The translations under genes and the position numbers were made by a program. Shown piece after piece: positions 46,661 through 56,356 of a stretch of 64,000 bases of DNA. Below the pieces are notes generated by a model. That model did no database searches. It was not told the origin of the DNA and saw only the letters and a program-made list of their open reading frames with translations. Position 1 is the first letter of the stretch, and each line of letters begins with the position of its first letter. The stretch is from Ignavibacteria bacterium (GTDB taxonomy: Bacteria > Bacteroidota > Ignavibacteria > SZUA-365), in the NCBI GenBank assembly GCA_016720835.1, contig JADKJW010000016.1, positions 47,136-111,135 on the forward strand, in the 5' to 3' direction.

Positions 46661-47662
46661 TCAGAGGATGATTTCGCGCATCGAGGCCGCGGACCGGTAC
46701 GCGGCCTCGACGAGCCGCATGCGGGCGGCTGCTTCGTCGCCGGTGGAAATAACAGGATGGAGCCCCCGTATCGCGCCGGCGAAATGCCGCAGTTCATGCT
46801 CGTACGACTTTCGGAAGATACTCGCATGCGGATCCGGCAGCACCGGTGTCACGTTGGCAGGAGATCCCGCAATCACTTTGTGGATTCGCAGCGGGTTGAC
46901 GCTCGCGCTCCCCTTCGAACCGATGACGTCGAGGTAGTACTGCTGCTTCTCCACGGACGCGTTCCAGCTGACCTGCAACGAGACGGAGGCGGCATTCGCG
47001 AGACGAAAGAAACAGCTCGCGGAATCCTCCACGTGCTTCGTCTTGTGCGAAAACATGCTCGCGGACACGGTGTCCACGATCGGGAAGTCGAGCAGCCAGA
47101 GAATGAGATCGATCATCACGATGCCAAGATCCATGAACACGCCGCCGCCGGCGCGCTCGCGTTTCGAGAACCAGCCTTGCGTGGAGCTCTGGTAGTTCAG
47201 CCAGCCCGCCTGGATCATGAAGATCGTGCCCAGTTCTCCGCCATGGATGAAATTCTTCAGCGCGGCGTTGTCCTGCTTGAACCGGTGGTTCATGCCGACC
47301 ATCAGAACGAGATCCCGATCCCTCGCGACGCGGGTCAATTCCTCCGCTTCGCGCACCGTGGTCGCGAGGGGCTTTTCGATGAGGACATGCTTCCCCGCGC
47401 GCAAGGCGGCGAGTCCGATAGGATGATGGGTGTCCGTCGGCGTCGCGATGATGACGGCATCGAGGTCCTCGCGCGTGACGAACACCCGGTAGTCCGTGGA
47501 CGGGTCCTTGACTGCAACGCGCGCGGCGACGCTGTGCAGCATGTTCTTCTGCACATCGCACAGACCGGCGAGCTCGAAATCGTCCATGCGGCTCACGACG
47601 GGGATGTGTGCGGTCTGACTGATCTGACCGGTTCCAATGATGCCGATGCGGATGGATTTCAT
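46661..47662 (-). CDS. Gfo/Idh/MocA family oxidoreductase
   Basis: 333 residues. The Rossmann nucleotide motif is 'IRIGIIGTGQISQTAHIPVV'; 'HVLIEKPLATTVREAEEL' is the family EKP motif, and 'VGMNHRFKQDNAALKNFI' follows. It should oxidise or reduce a sugar or cyclitol with NAD(P)(H). It ends 3 bp before the NAGPA-like gene and follows dxs by 12 bp. A sugar-nucleotide role is possible, but not shown by sequence. Confidence 0.88.
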   Translation of the reverse strand: MKSIRIGIIGTGQISQTAHIPVVSRMDDFELAGLCDVQKNMLHSVAARVAVKDPSTDYRVFVTREDLDAVIIATPTDTHHPIGLAALRAGKHVLIEKPLATTVREAEELTRVARDRDLVLMVGMNHRFKQDNAALKNFIHGGELGTIFMIQAGWLNYQSSTQGWFSKRERAGGGVFMDLGIVMIDLILWLLDFPIVDTVSASMFSHKTKHVEDSASCFFRLANAASVSLQVSWNASVEKQQYYLDVIGSKGSASVNPLRIHKVIAGSPANVTPVLPDPHASIFRKSYEHELRHFAGAIRGLHPVISTGDEAAARMRLVEAAYRSAASMREIIL

Positions 47663-47674
47663 GGGCTTGTCCGG

Positions 47675-49606
47675 TCAGGAGTCGGCTGAAATGGTTTCGA
47701 CCTCGGCGCCCATATGAGCCAGGGCGGTTCGCGCGATGCCAAGCGGATCGAGATCGATGCTGCGGTACAATTCTTCCTGCGTGCCATGCTCCACGAAGGC
47801 GTCGGGAAGTCCGTGCACGCGCAACGAGACATGCTGATGCGCCGGGACGGACGAGAGGTACTCCGCGACGGCGCTTCCGAAGCCGCCGATGCGGGAATTA
47901 TCCTCGACAGTGAGGACGTACCGGTGCCGCGCGAAGATGTCGTCGAGAAGATCGGTATCGAGCGGTTTGATGAAGCGCATGTTCACGACCGTCGGATGGA
48001 TACCGCTGTTCTCGAGCAGCGCGGCGGCCTTCGTGACGGACGCGACCATCGAACCGACCGCAAGGATCGCCAGATCGTGGCCTTCCTGCATCACGACTCC
48101 CTTGCCGATCGGCAGGCGCTGGAAGCCCGGTCGCAGCTGCATTCCCGTGCCGGTGCCGCGCGGGTACCGCAGCGCGACCGGACCATGCCCGTGCTCGACG
48201 GCGGTGAACAGCATGTCGCGCAGTTCCTGCTCGTCGGCGGGCGCCATGAGGACAAGACCGGGGATGACGCGGAGGTAACTCAGATCGAAGGACCCGTGGT
48301 GCGTCGGTCCGTCCGCGCCGACGAGGCCTCCCCTGTCGACGGCAAAAACGACAGGGAGATCCTGAATTGCCACATCGTGGATGATCTGGTCGTAGGCGCG
48401 CTGGAGGAAGGTCGAATAGATGGCGACGACCGGCACAAAGCCTTCCGTCGCCAGTCCCGCGGCGAACGTCACGGCGTGCTGCTCGGCGATGCCGACATCG
48501 TAGCAGCGGTCGGGAAGAGCGGCCTGCAGCAGATCGAGTCCGGTGCCGGAAAGCATCGCGGCGGTGATGCCGACAACCTTCGGATTCTCGCGGGCAATTT
48601 CCACGAGCGCGTTTCCGAAGACCGAGGTAATCGCGGGGAGGGCGTCCTTGGTCTTCGGCGATTTCCCCGTGATCTTGTCGAACGGATTCACGCCGTGCAG
48701 ATTCATGCCGTCCTTCTCGGCCGGCTCGTATCCCTTGCCCTTCTGCGTCACCACGTGTACGAGGATCGGACCGCTCCACTGCTGCACTTCCTTGAACAGG
48801 TGCACCAGGCTCACGATGTTGTGACCGTTGATCGGGCCGAAATACCGGAAGCCGAGCGCTTCGAACAGCATGCCAGGAGTCAGAACGGCCTTGATGCCGC
48901 CTTCAAGTTTCGATGCGACGCGGCGAAAGCGATCGCCCAGGTGATCGAAATGTCCCGCGAGTTCCCAGATGTTGTTCCTGAACCGGTTGTATGTCGGGGA
49001 CGCGACGAGTTCATTGAAATGGTTGGCGAGGGACCAGACGTTCGGTGAGATGGACATCTGGTTGTCGTTGAGCACGACGATGATGTCCTTCTTCAGGACG
49101 CCGCAATTGTTCATGGCCTCGTAGACCATGCCCCCCGTCATGGAGCCGTCCCCGATCACCGCGGCAACCTTGTAGGATTGCTTCTGAAAATCGCGCGCGG
49201 CCGCGATGCCCAGGGCGGCGGAGATCGATGTACTCGCGTGCCCCGCTCCCATCACGTCGTATTCGCTTTCCTTTCTCTTGAGGAAGCCGCTGATGCCGCC
49301 GAACTGCCGGAGCGTATGGAAGCGGCTCTTCCTTCCGGTCAGCAGCTTGTGCGGATACGCCTGGTGCCCGACGTCCCACACGATGCGGTCCCTCGGAGTG
49401 TCGAAGGCGTAGTGCATCGCGACCGCCAGCTCGACGGTTCCCAACCCTGCGCCGAGGTGCCCTCCGGTCTTCGCGACGGTGTCGATGAGGAATTCGCGCA
49501 TTTCCGCGCAGACGAATTTCAACTCATGAATGTCGAGGGTGCGGAGATCCGCCGGCGAGTCAATCGCGTCAAAAAACGTCCTGGTCTGCTGTGCGGGGTG
49601 TTCCAT
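47675..49606 (-). CDS. dxs: 1-deoxy-D-xylulose-5-phosphate synthase
   Basis: 643 residues, near the family's usual ~630. Thiamine diphosphate motif 'GDGSMTGGMVYEAMNNCG' to 'LNDNQMSISPNVW', N-terminal 'GGHLGAGLGTVELAVAMHYA' and 'GIAEQHAVTFAAGLATEGF' (catalytic Glu) are intact. It condenses pyruvate and glyceraldehyde 3-phosphate, the first step of MEP isoprenoid synthesis. Its placement just downstream of xseA-xseB, 27 bp after the xseB stop, is a common bacterial arrangement. Confidence 0.97.
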   Translation of the reverse strand: MEHPAQQTRTFFDAIDSPADLRTLDIHELKFVCAEMREFLIDTVAKTGGHLGAGLGTVELAVAMHYAFDTPRDRIVWDVGHQAYPHKLLTGRKSRFHTLRQFGGISGFLKRKESEYDVMGAGHASTSISAALGIAAARDFQKQSYKVAAVIGDGSMTGGMVYEAMNNCGVLKKDIIVVLNDNQMSISPNVWSLANHFNELVASPTYNRFRNNIWELAGHFDHLGDRFRRVASKLEGGIKAVLTPGMLFEALGFRYFGPINGHNIVSLVHLFKEVQQWSGPILVHVVTQKGKGYEPAEKDGMNLHGVNPFDKITGKSPKTKDALPAITSVFGNALVEIARENPKVVGITAAMLSGTGLDLLQAALPDRCYDVGIAEQHAVTFAAGLATEGFVPVVAIYSTFLQRAYDQIIHDVAIQDLPVVFAVDRGGLVGADGPTHHGSFDLSYLRVIPGLVLMAPADEQELRDMLFTAVEHGHGPVALRYPRGTGTGMQLRPGFQRLPIGKGVVMQEGHDLAILAVGSMVASVTKAAALLENSGIHPTVVNMRFIKPLDTDLLDDIFARHRYVLTVEDNSRIGGFGSAVAEYLSSVPAHQHVSLRVHGLPDAFVEHGTQEELYRSIDLDPLGIARTALAHMGAEVETISADS

Positions 49607-49633
49607 CGAGTGTGTCTCGCCTTGGTGAATGTC

Positions 49634-49867
49634 CTACTCGTGCGCATCTATCAATTCGAAGGCGCCGTCCGCGCGCGTACGGAGTATCTGCAACGTCGCC
49701 TGCGCTTCGGAGAGCACGCGGGCGCACTCTTCGACGAGTCCGACGCCTTCTTCGTAGAGAGCCATCGACTCCTGCAACGGCGTTTCATCGCTTTCGAGCG
49801 CGGCGATGATCTTCTGCAGACGCGCAAGCGCATCCTCGAATCCGGATTTCTTCGGTGTTTTGCTCAT
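49634..49867 (-). CDS. xseB: Exodeoxyribonuclease VII small subunit
   Basis: 77 residues, the expected size. 'FEDALARLQKIIAALESDET' and 'PLQESMALYEEGVGLVEECA' are the conserved helices of XseB. It forms a complex with the large subunit encoded just upstream, and the ATG overlaps that gene's stop by four bases. Confidence 0.95.
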   Translation of the reverse strand: MSKTPKKSGFEDALARLQKIIAALESDETPLQESMALYEEGVGLVEECARVLSEAQATLQILRTRADGAFELIDAHE

Positions 49868-51075
49868 TCGTCGATATCCTCAATGGAAGCCGTTGCCTCT
49901 CCGTCATGAAAGCGCAGCCGCACGCGATCGCCCGGCCGTAACATTCCCGTCGATGGGACGGGCCGGCCGTCCATGGTCACCGCCGTGTAGCCTTTCCGCA
50001 GAATCCTCGCGGGATCGTGCGCAAGAATCCGATGACGCGCCACTTCCAGCGTGCTCGCGGTGCGTTCGAGCCGCAACGCCGCCGCGTCCTGGACGGCCGT
50101 CATGCTCGTGTCGAGCGACTGCATCAGCGGGAGGAGCCGATCCAGAGGACGCGCCAGCACCCGCGATCCGGACAGTGCTGAAAGACGGAGCCAATTGCGC
50201 TTCATCCTTGAATTTACGGATTTCCAGAGCGCGGTTGAAATATCCGCAACCATGGCGGCGAGGTCGGCAGCGTCGGGCACCACGATTTCCGCCGCGACGG
50301 AGGGCGTTGCCGCTCGGAGATCCGCGACGAAATCAGCGATGGTGAAGTCCACTTCATGTCCGATGGCGCTGACGACGGGGATCGACGACCGCGCGATGGC
50401 CCGCGCCACGCGCTCCTCGTTGAACGCCCAGAGATCCTCGATGCTTCCGCCGCCGCGAGCGACGATGAGGACATCGATGCCCCCGAACGCGTTGCACCGG
50501 TCGACGGCATCCGAGATGTCCTGCGCGGCGCCCGCGCCCTGCACCTGCACCGGGACGAGGATGATCCGCACGGTCGCATTCCGCCTGCGGATCACGCTGA
50601 CGAGGTCGCGCACGGCAGCGCCGGTCGGTGATGTCACCAGCGCGATGACGCGTGGGAACGCGGGCAGCCGGCGTTTGCGGGCCGCATCAAAGAGGCCTTC
50701 GTCATGCAGGCGCCGCTTCAGTGCTTCGAAGGCGACCTGCAGGGCGCCCTCGCCGCGAGGAAGCATTTCGGAGACCACGATCTGGTAATTGCCGCGCGGT
50801 TCATACACTGTCACGCTGCCGCCGCAGATCACCTCCATGCCGTTCTCCGGGCGGAAAAACATCGACATCGCGTGACCGCGAAACATCACGGCGGACATCT
50901 GCGCGCCCCGGTCCTTGAGCGTGAAGTACAGGTGCCCGGAACTGTGACGGGTCAGATTCGAAATTTCTCCGCTCACCTGCACGGCTCCGATGCGCTCCTC
51001 GAGCAGGCCTTTGATCGCGCGCGTGATCTCGGAGACGGTCAGGACAACGCCGGACACACGGAGCGCTTCCTTCAT
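49864..51075 (-). CDS. xseA: Exodeoxyribonuclease VII large subunit
   Basis: 403 residues from the ATG at 51075. An N-terminal OB-fold ('VQVSGEISNLTRHSSGHLYF' then 'TLKDRGAQMSAVMFR') is followed by the catalytic core, with 'VIALVTSPTGAAVRDLVSVI', 'DVLIVARGGGSIEDLWAFNE' and 'IPVVSAIGHEVDFTIADFVA'. It degrades single-stranded DNA from both ends together with XseB. The ATG overlaps the nadB stop (ATGA), which supports this start over the longer frame. Confidence 0.96.
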   Translation of the reverse strand: MKEALRVSGVVLTVSEITRAIKGLLEERIGAVQVSGEISNLTRHSSGHLYFTLKDRGAQMSAVMFRGHAMSMFFRPENGMEVICGGSVTVYEPRGNYQIVVSEMLPRGEGALQVAFEALKRRLHDEGLFDAARKRRLPAFPRVIALVTSPTGAAVRDLVSVIRRRNATVRIILVPVQVQGAGAAQDISDAVDRCNAFGGIDVLIVARGGGSIEDLWAFNEERVARAIARSSIPVVSAIGHEVDFTIADFVADLRAATPSVAAEIVVPDAADLAAMVADISTALWKSVNSRMKRNWLRLSALSGSRVLARPLDRLLPLMQSLDTSMTAVQDAAALRLERTASTLEVARHRILAHDPARILRKGYTAVTMDGRPVPSTGMLRPGDRVRLRFHDGEATASIEDIDE

Positions 51076-52679
51076 GGCGCGTCGAAGATGGACGCGACCG
51101 TATCTCGCTGGGACAGTGCGGGATCGGGAGCGGGGTAGTCTGTCGTGAAATGGAGGCCGCGGCTCTCCGCGCGACGCAGCGCGCATCCGACGATCAGGTG
51201 CGCGACGAGCGTCATGTTCCGCAGCTCGATCAGATGCTCCGATACGCGCGTGCGCTTGTGAAAATCCTCCACCTCGCCCAGCAGCAGCTCGATGCGCCGC
51301 ATCGCCCGCTCAAGGCGCAGCGTGGACCGCACGATGCCCACATAATCGGACATGAGAGTCTGGAGTTCCCTGCGATTGTGGGAGATCAGCACCCACTCCT
51401 CCGTGTTGTATGTCCCGCTGTCGTCCCACTCCAGGATGTCGGCGGAGGCGGGCATCGCGGGTGTGTCGGCGAGCGTGGCCGCGGCCGCCCGGTTCGCGAA
51501 GACGAGCGCTTCGAGGAGCGAATTGCTCGCGAGCCGGTTTGCCCCGTGCAGGCCCGTCATCGCGCTTTCGCCGCACACGAAGAGGCCGCGGATGCTGGAG
51601 CGCCCGTGCAGGTCGGTGCACACGCCGCCGCACACGTAGTGCGCCGCGGGCACCACCGGAATCAAGTCGGTGGTGATGTCGATGCCCAGCGATTTGCAGG
51701 TCGCGTAAATGTGCGGGAAGCGCGATTGGATGTCCTCGGCGGGGAGATGCGTCAGATCCAGGAACACGCAGTCGTCCCCGTGTTTCTTCAGCTCGCTGTC
51801 GATGGCCCGGGCGACGATGTCGCGGGGCGCGAGTTCCTTCCGTTCGTCATAGCGTTCCATGAAGCGCTCGCCCGCCCTGTTGCGCAGGATGGCGCCATGT
51901 CCGCGGACGGCTTCCGAAATGAGGAAGGAGCGCGCGCCGGGATGGAAGAGCGATGTCGGATGAAACTGGATGAACTCCATGTTCGCCACCGGCACGCCGG
52001 CCCGGTACGCCATTGCGATGCCGTCACCCGTCGCGATGGACGGATTGGTCGTGTGCAGGTAGACGCACCCGCAGCCGCCGGTGCTGAGCACGGTGTTGCG
52101 CGCGAGGAAGCGCTTGACGACGGAGCGCTCCTTGTCGAGCACGTACGCACCCCAGCAATGCACGCGCGCTCCGGATGCGGACGCCGCACCGCGGAGGTTA
52201 TGCTCGGTGATGAGTTCCAGCGCGACGTGGTTCTCCAGAATGGTCACGTTCGGATGAGACTGCGCGCGCATGACCAGCGCGCGTTCGATCTCCCGTCCTG
52301 TCAAATCCTTGGCATGCACGATCCGGTTGCGGGAATGTCCCCCCTCCCGCCCGAGATCGAGTGTCCCTCCGTTGGAGGTGAAGCGAACGCCGAGATCGAT
52401 GAGCTCCCGTACCAGACCCGGTCCTTCGGTGATGACCGTTTCCACGACGTCGAGATGACAGAGACCGGCGCCGGCGGTGATCGTATCGTCGATGTGCATC
52501 TGGAGGCTGTCCGTTTCGGAAAAGACCGACGCGATGCCTCCCTGCGCGTAATTGGTGTTCGACTCCACGGTCTGTTTTTTCGTGACGAGAATCACCTTCC
52601 GGTGCTCCGCGACGCGCAGGGTGTAGAACAATCCCGCGATGCCGCTCCCGATGACGAGGACGTCGGTCTGCACGGTCAT
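51072..52679 (-). CDS. nadB: L-aspartate oxidase
   Basis: 535 residues. FAD-binding N-terminus 'DVLVIGSGIAGLFYTLRVAE', 'NYAQGGIASVFSETDS', 'FIQFHPTSLFHPGA' and 'GLHGANRLASNSLLEALVFA' identify NadB in the succinate dehydrogenase flavoprotein superfamily. It oxidises aspartate to iminoaspartate for quinolinate and NAD synthesis. nadA and nadC are not in the window. It overlaps argD upstream and xseA downstream by 4 bp each. Confidence 0.95.
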   Translation of the reverse strand: MTVQTDVLVIGSGIAGLFYTLRVAEHRKVILVTKKQTVESNTNYAQGGIASVFSETDSLQMHIDDTITAGAGLCHLDVVETVITEGPGLVRELIDLGVRFTSNGGTLDLGREGGHSRNRIVHAKDLTGREIERALVMRAQSHPNVTILENHVALELITEHNLRGAASASGARVHCWGAYVLDKERSVVKRFLARNTVLSTGGCGCVYLHTTNPSIATGDGIAMAYRAGVPVANMEFIQFHPTSLFHPGARSFLISEAVRGHGAILRNRAGERFMERYDERKELAPRDIVARAIDSELKKHGDDCVFLDLTHLPAEDIQSRFPHIYATCKSLGIDITTDLIPVVPAAHYVCGGVCTDLHGRSSIRGLFVCGESAMTGLHGANRLASNSLLEALVFANRAAAATLADTPAMPASADILEWDDSGTYNTEEWVLISHNRRELQTLMSDYVGIVRSTLRLERAMRRIELLLGEVEDFHKRTRVSEHLIELRNMTLVAHLIVGCALRRAESRGLHFTTDYPAPDPALSQRDTVASIFDAP

Positions 52680-53869
52680 GGGCGTGTCTCCCTGGCGGCG
52701 AGCTCGATGGCGCGGGTGAGAATGCCGAGTGCCCTCTCGATGTCCTCATCACGGAGGATCAGCGGCGGCAGCAGCCGGATGACGGTGGAATGGGTCACGT
52801 TGACCAGGAGACCGGACGCGAGGCAGGCGTCGCGCACTCCCCCCGCCTCGATGCCGAGTTCCAGACCGATCATGCAGCCGCGCCCGCGAACGTCGACAAT
52901 CACGCCGGGGTACCGGCTGTGCAGCGATTCCAGACCCGCACACAGCCTGTTCCCGATCTCCGTCGCGCGGGCGAGCAATCCGTCGCGGAGGATGACGCGC
53001 AGCGTTGCGATCCCGGCGGCGCACGCCACGGGATTCCCGCCGAAGGTTGAACCGTGCCCGCCGACTCCGAACACCTGCGACATGTTCTCGCTCATGAGTA
53101 CCGCGCCGAGCGGGAGACCGCCACCGAGTCCTTTCGCGAGCAGGACGAGATCGGGCCGCTCATCCCAGCGCTGCGATGCGAGAAACGTGCCTGTGCGTCC
53201 CATCCCCGTCTGCACTTCATCCGCAACGACGAGAAAGCCGAAGGTCCGCCGGAGCCGGTACAGCGCGTCGATGAAGTCGTCCGAAGCGGGGAGCACGCCC
53301 CCCTCGCCTTGGATCATCTCGATGAATACCGCGGCGGTATGCTCGGATACTGCCGCTTCGAGAGATGCAATGTCGTTGAACGGGACGGCGGCGCAGCCCG
53401 GAAGCAGCGGCTCGTACCCCTCCCGGTAGGCCGAACCCTCCATGAGCGCGAGCGCGCCGGTCGACCGTCCGTGAAAGCCGCCACGGAACGCGAGGAATTC
53501 ATGCTTCCCGTTCGCGTTTCCCCATTTCCTCGAGAGCTTGATGGCGGCTTCCGTGGCCTCCGTGCCGCTGTTGCAATAGAAGACGCGCGGGTACCCCGAG
53601 AGTTCCCGGAGCAGTTCCGCGAGATCGAGCTGGGGCGCCTGCGGGAAATAGTTGGAGACGTGTGCGAAGCTTCCGGCCTGCGCGTGAATGGCGTCGACCA
53701 CCGTTGGGTGGCAGTGTCCGATGATCGTCACGGCGAGACCGCCGAAGAAGTCGAGGTACTCGCGGCCTTCCGCATCGAACACGGAACAGCCGCGCGCCCG
53801 CGCGATCGAAAGAGGCAGGCGCCGGTAGGTCGGCACGATGAGCTGCGCGTCGCGCTCAGGAAGCGTCAC
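52676..53869 (-). CDS. argD: Acetylornithine/succinyldiaminopimelate-type aminotransferase
   Basis: 397 residues from a GTG at 53869, which overlaps the coaE stop by 14 bp. Class III PLP aminotransferase: 'FFGGLAVTIIGHCHPTVVDA', 'FYCNSGTEATEAAIKLSRKW', 'VVADEVQTGMGRTG' and the PLP-lysine segment 'LLAKGLGGGLPLGAVLM'. Length and motifs fit ArgD (N-acetylornithine to N-acetylglutamate semialdehyde), but related omega-aminotransferases cannot be excluded. No other arginine genes are in the window. Confidence 0.85.
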   Translation of the reverse strand: MTLPERDAQLIVPTYRRLPLSIARARGCSVFDAEGREYLDFFGGLAVTIIGHCHPTVVDAIHAQAGSFAHVSNYFPQAPQLDLAELLRELSGYPRVFYCNSGTEATEAAIKLSRKWGNANGKHEFLAFRGGFHGRSTGALALMEGSAYREGYEPLLPGCAAVPFNDIASLEAAVSEHTAAVFIEMIQGEGGVLPASDDFIDALYRLRRTFGFLVVADEVQTGMGRTGTFLASQRWDERPDLVLLAKGLGGGLPLGAVLMSENMSQVFGVGGHGSTFGGNPVACAAGIATLRVILRDGLLARATEIGNRLCAGLESLHSRYPGVIVDVRGRGCMIGLELGIEAGGVRDACLASGLLVNVTHSTVIRLLPPLILRDEDIERALGILTRAIELAARETRP

Positions 53870-54497
53870 GATGCTTGGCGAGCGCTTCGATGAGCGTGAG
53901 CACGAACAGGGTGTTGCGCCGAAGCGCGTCGACTCCCCCGTCGTTTCTGATGGCGAAGTCCGCCCGTCCCGCCTTCTCTTCCGGCGGCAGTTGCATCGCG
54001 AGCCGATTGCGGATATCGTCATCCGTAAATCGAGTCCGGTCTGCGCGCCGCGCGACGAGCGCGGGATCCGCAACGACCGCGAGAATGAAATCGAAGGTGT
54101 CCTCGATCCCGGCCTCGTAGATCAGCGCGGATTCGACGAAGACGAGGCGTCGGCCCTCGGCCGCAAGACGCGCGCACTCCCCGGCAATTCGCGCGAGCAC
54201 GGGCGGATGGAGGATGCTGTTGAGACGACGCAATTTTTTCGCGTCGGTGAAGACCAGGGACGCCAGCGACCGCCGGTCGGGTCGACCGCCGGCATCGAAG
54301 ATCTCCGCACCGAAGGCGGCGCGGAGCGCGGCCTGAACGCCGGTGTCCGTCCCGGTGATGTCGCGCGCCATCGCATCGCTGTCGAGCACGGGATGCCGCT
54401 CGGCGATGATGGATGCGACGGTGCTTTTCCCCGAGCCGAACCCGCCGGTGATGCCGGCGAGAACGGGCGGGCGTGAGGATGTCGATGCGGCGGCCAC
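53856..54497 (-). CDS. coaE: Dephospho-CoA kinase
   Basis: 213 residues. P-loop 'GITGGFGSGKSTVASIIAER', then 'VLDSDAMARDIT' (conserved D-x-D), 'FVESALIYEAGIEDTFD' and 'RADRTRFTDDDIRNRLAMQL'. It adds the final phosphate of coenzyme A. It follows rny by 13 bp and overlaps argD. Confidence 0.93.
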   Translation of the reverse strand: MAAASTSSRPPVLAGITGGFGSGKSTVASIIAERHPVLDSDAMARDITGTDTGVQAALRAAFGAEIFDAGGRPDRRSLASLVFTDAKKLRRLNSILHPPVLARIAGECARLAAEGRRLVFVESALIYEAGIEDTFDFILAVVADPALVARRADRTRFTDDDIRNRLAMQLPPEEKAGRADFAIRNDGGVDALRRNTLFVLTLIEALAKHRDAS

Positions 54498-54510
54498 GGC
54501 GCGCGGCGGT

Positions 54511-56079
54511 TTACTTCGCGTAGGCGATCGCCCGCTTCTCGCGGATGACCGTCACCTTGATCTGTCCCGGATATTCCATCTCGGATTGAATTTTCTCCGC
54601 GATGTCGTTCGCGAGCTGGTCTGCGAGGGAGTCGTCGATGCGATCGTGCTCCACCATGACGCGCACTTCTCGGCCGGCCTGAATCGCGTAGGTTTTCGCG
54701 ACGCCTTCGAATCCCTTCGCGATGGATTCGAGTTTCTCGAGACGCTTCACGTAGCCTTCAAGGGATTCTCGACGCGCGCCGGGACGCGCGCCGCTGATCG
54801 CATCCGCGGCCTGCACCAGCGCGGCATACGGCGTCTCCATTTCGACGTCCTCATGATGCGAGCCGATGGCATTGATGATGATCTGATGCTCGCGGTATTT
54901 CTTGGCGATATCCATTCCAAGCAGGGCGTGCGGACCCTCGACGTTGCGGTCGACGCATTTGCCGATGTCGTGCAGGAGCCCGGCCCGCGTGGCGATCTTG
55001 GTGTCGAGGTCCAGTTCCGCGGCCATGATACCGCAGAGCCACGCGACCTCGATCGAGTGCTGCAGCAGGTTCTGCCCGTAACTGGAGCGGAATTTCATGC
55101 GCCCGACGTTTCTCTTGATTTCCGCATGGGCGTTGTGAATGCCAAGATCCAGCAAGGTGTTTTCGCCGACGCGAAGGACCTCTTCTTCAAGATCCTTGCG
55201 AACCTTTTCGACCACTTCCTCGATGCGCGCGGGATGGATGCGGCCGTCGGCCATGAGCGTCTCGAGCGCAATGCGCGCCACTTCGCGGCGAAACGGATCG
55301 AAACCGGAGAGAATGACGGCTTCCGGCGTGTCGTCCACGATGACGTCGATGCCGGTGGCGGCTTCGAACGCGCGGATGTTCCGGCCTTCCCTGCCGATGA
55401 TGCGCCCCTTCATTTCCTCGCTCTGCAGGTTGAGGACGCTGACCGTGGTTTCCACGGAATGGTCCGACGCGGTTCTCTGAATCGCCTGGATGATGACTTT
55501 CCGGGCCTCCTTCTTCGCCGTCGTCTTCATCTCATCGCGGATCTCCTTCAGCTGCTGTGCCGACGCGAGCTTGGCGTCGCTCAACATGTTCTCCATGAGC
55601 ACGTTTTTGGCATCTTCCCGCGACATGCCGGACATGCGTTCGAGGCGGCTGGTCTGCTCGGCGACGATGGTATCGAGATGCGTTGCCTTTTCCGCCAGCT
55701 CCGCCTCGCGCTTCGCAAATCGATCCTCCAATTGCTGCGCCGCAGCTTCCTTCTTGTTGACGAGTTCGAATTTGCTGGTCAGTGATTCCTCGCGCGACTG
55801 CAGCTGCTTCTCGAGGCTTTGGAGTTTGTTTCGCTGTTTGTTCGCTTCCCGCTCGAAATCCTGTTTTTTTCTGAACCACTCGTCCTTGACTTCAAGCAAT
55901 TTCTCTTTCTTGAGATTCGCAATTTCCTTCTCGGCGTCAGCCTTGATTTCCCGCGCGCGCAGTTCCGCGGCTTCGAGCTTGTTTCTTCCGGCTTTTGCAT
56001 GGATGGCCCAGCCCAACCAGAGGAACAGCGCGCAAAGCGCGGCGACGGTCGGCACGAGCCAGTACAGTTCAAGAGTCAT
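54511..56079 (-). CDS. rny: Ribonuclease Y
   Basis: 522 residues from the ATG at 56079, which follows GGAGG by 8 nt. An N-terminal membrane helix ('LVPTVAALCALFLWLGWAIH') is followed by a ~130-residue coiled coil, a KH domain ('MKGRIIGREGRNIRAFEAAT'), and an HD domain with 'HSIEVAWLCGIMAAEL' and 'RAGLLHDIGKCVD'. It is a membrane-bound endoribonuclease initiating mRNA decay. The candidate 6S RNA and zapA lie immediately upstream, an order I recall from other Bacteroidota. Confidence 0.97.
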   Translation of the reverse strand: MTLELYWLVPTVAALCALFLWLGWAIHAKAGRNKLEAAELRAREIKADAEKEIANLKKEKLLEVKDEWFRKKQDFEREANKQRNKLQSLEKQLQSREESLTSKFELVNKKEAAAQQLEDRFAKREAELAEKATHLDTIVAEQTSRLERMSGMSREDAKNVLMENMLSDAKLASAQQLKEIRDEMKTTAKKEARKVIIQAIQRTASDHSVETTVSVLNLQSEEMKGRIIGREGRNIRAFEAATGIDVIVDDTPEAVILSGFDPFRREVARIALETLMADGRIHPARIEEVVEKVRKDLEEEVLRVGENTLLDLGIHNAHAEIKRNVGRMKFRSSYGQNLLQHSIEVAWLCGIMAAELDLDTKIATRAGLLHDIGKCVDRNVEGPHALLGMDIAKKYREHQIIINAIGSHHEDVEMETPYAALVQAADAISGARPGARRESLEGYVKRLEKLESIAKGFEGVAKTYAIQAGREVRVMVEHDRIDDSLADQLANDIAEKIQSEMEYPGQIKVTVIREKRAIAYAK

Positions 56080-56102
56080 GAATCTATCCTCCAATAACAA
56101 AT

Positions 56103-56325
56103 CGTACCGCACTACCCCGGAAACAGGTAAAGGGAATAAAAAGAACCCCCTAAAGCACGGTGGGTAAATGCCTTTTCATCGTTTGCTTCCACTGCCGGTC
56201 CGCAAGGGCCGAAACCGGATCCCCGAAGGGAGTGAGGCCTGCAATTGATGAGAAGAGTCAGATTCCCATGAAGAAAGTGTTGGTTCTTTTTAAACGGCTG
56301 CCTGCACCAGGGTGAGTGCGGTACG
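56103..56325 (-). ncRNA. ssrS: Candidate 6S RNA (ssrS) between zapA and rny
   Basis: The 277-bp zapA-rny gap codes for nothing obvious but can fold into a long rod. An exact 11-bp inverted repeat (CGTACCGCACT at 56325-56315 with AGTGCGGTACG at 56113-56103 on the minus strand) encloses two ~23-nt unpaired strands. Then comes a perfect 10-bp helix AAAAAGAACC/GGTTCTTTTT (56291-56282 with 56147-56138), and an inner arm with CCGGT/ACCGG and CACT/AGTG pairs. A closing stem, a large bubble and a long terminal arm form the 6S RNA architecture, and 6S genes commonly sit beside zapA. Exact ends are uncertain; the shorter 56138-56291 form ends at a U tract. Confidence 0.6.
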
Positions 56326-56356
56326 AATGGCGGGAGGCGTTATCCGTATTCAGGTG

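Noticed and set aside
51150..53429. 759-codon plus-strand frame opposite nadB and argD
   Set aside because: No recognisable domain; the minus-strand genes are complete and overlap each other as an operon.
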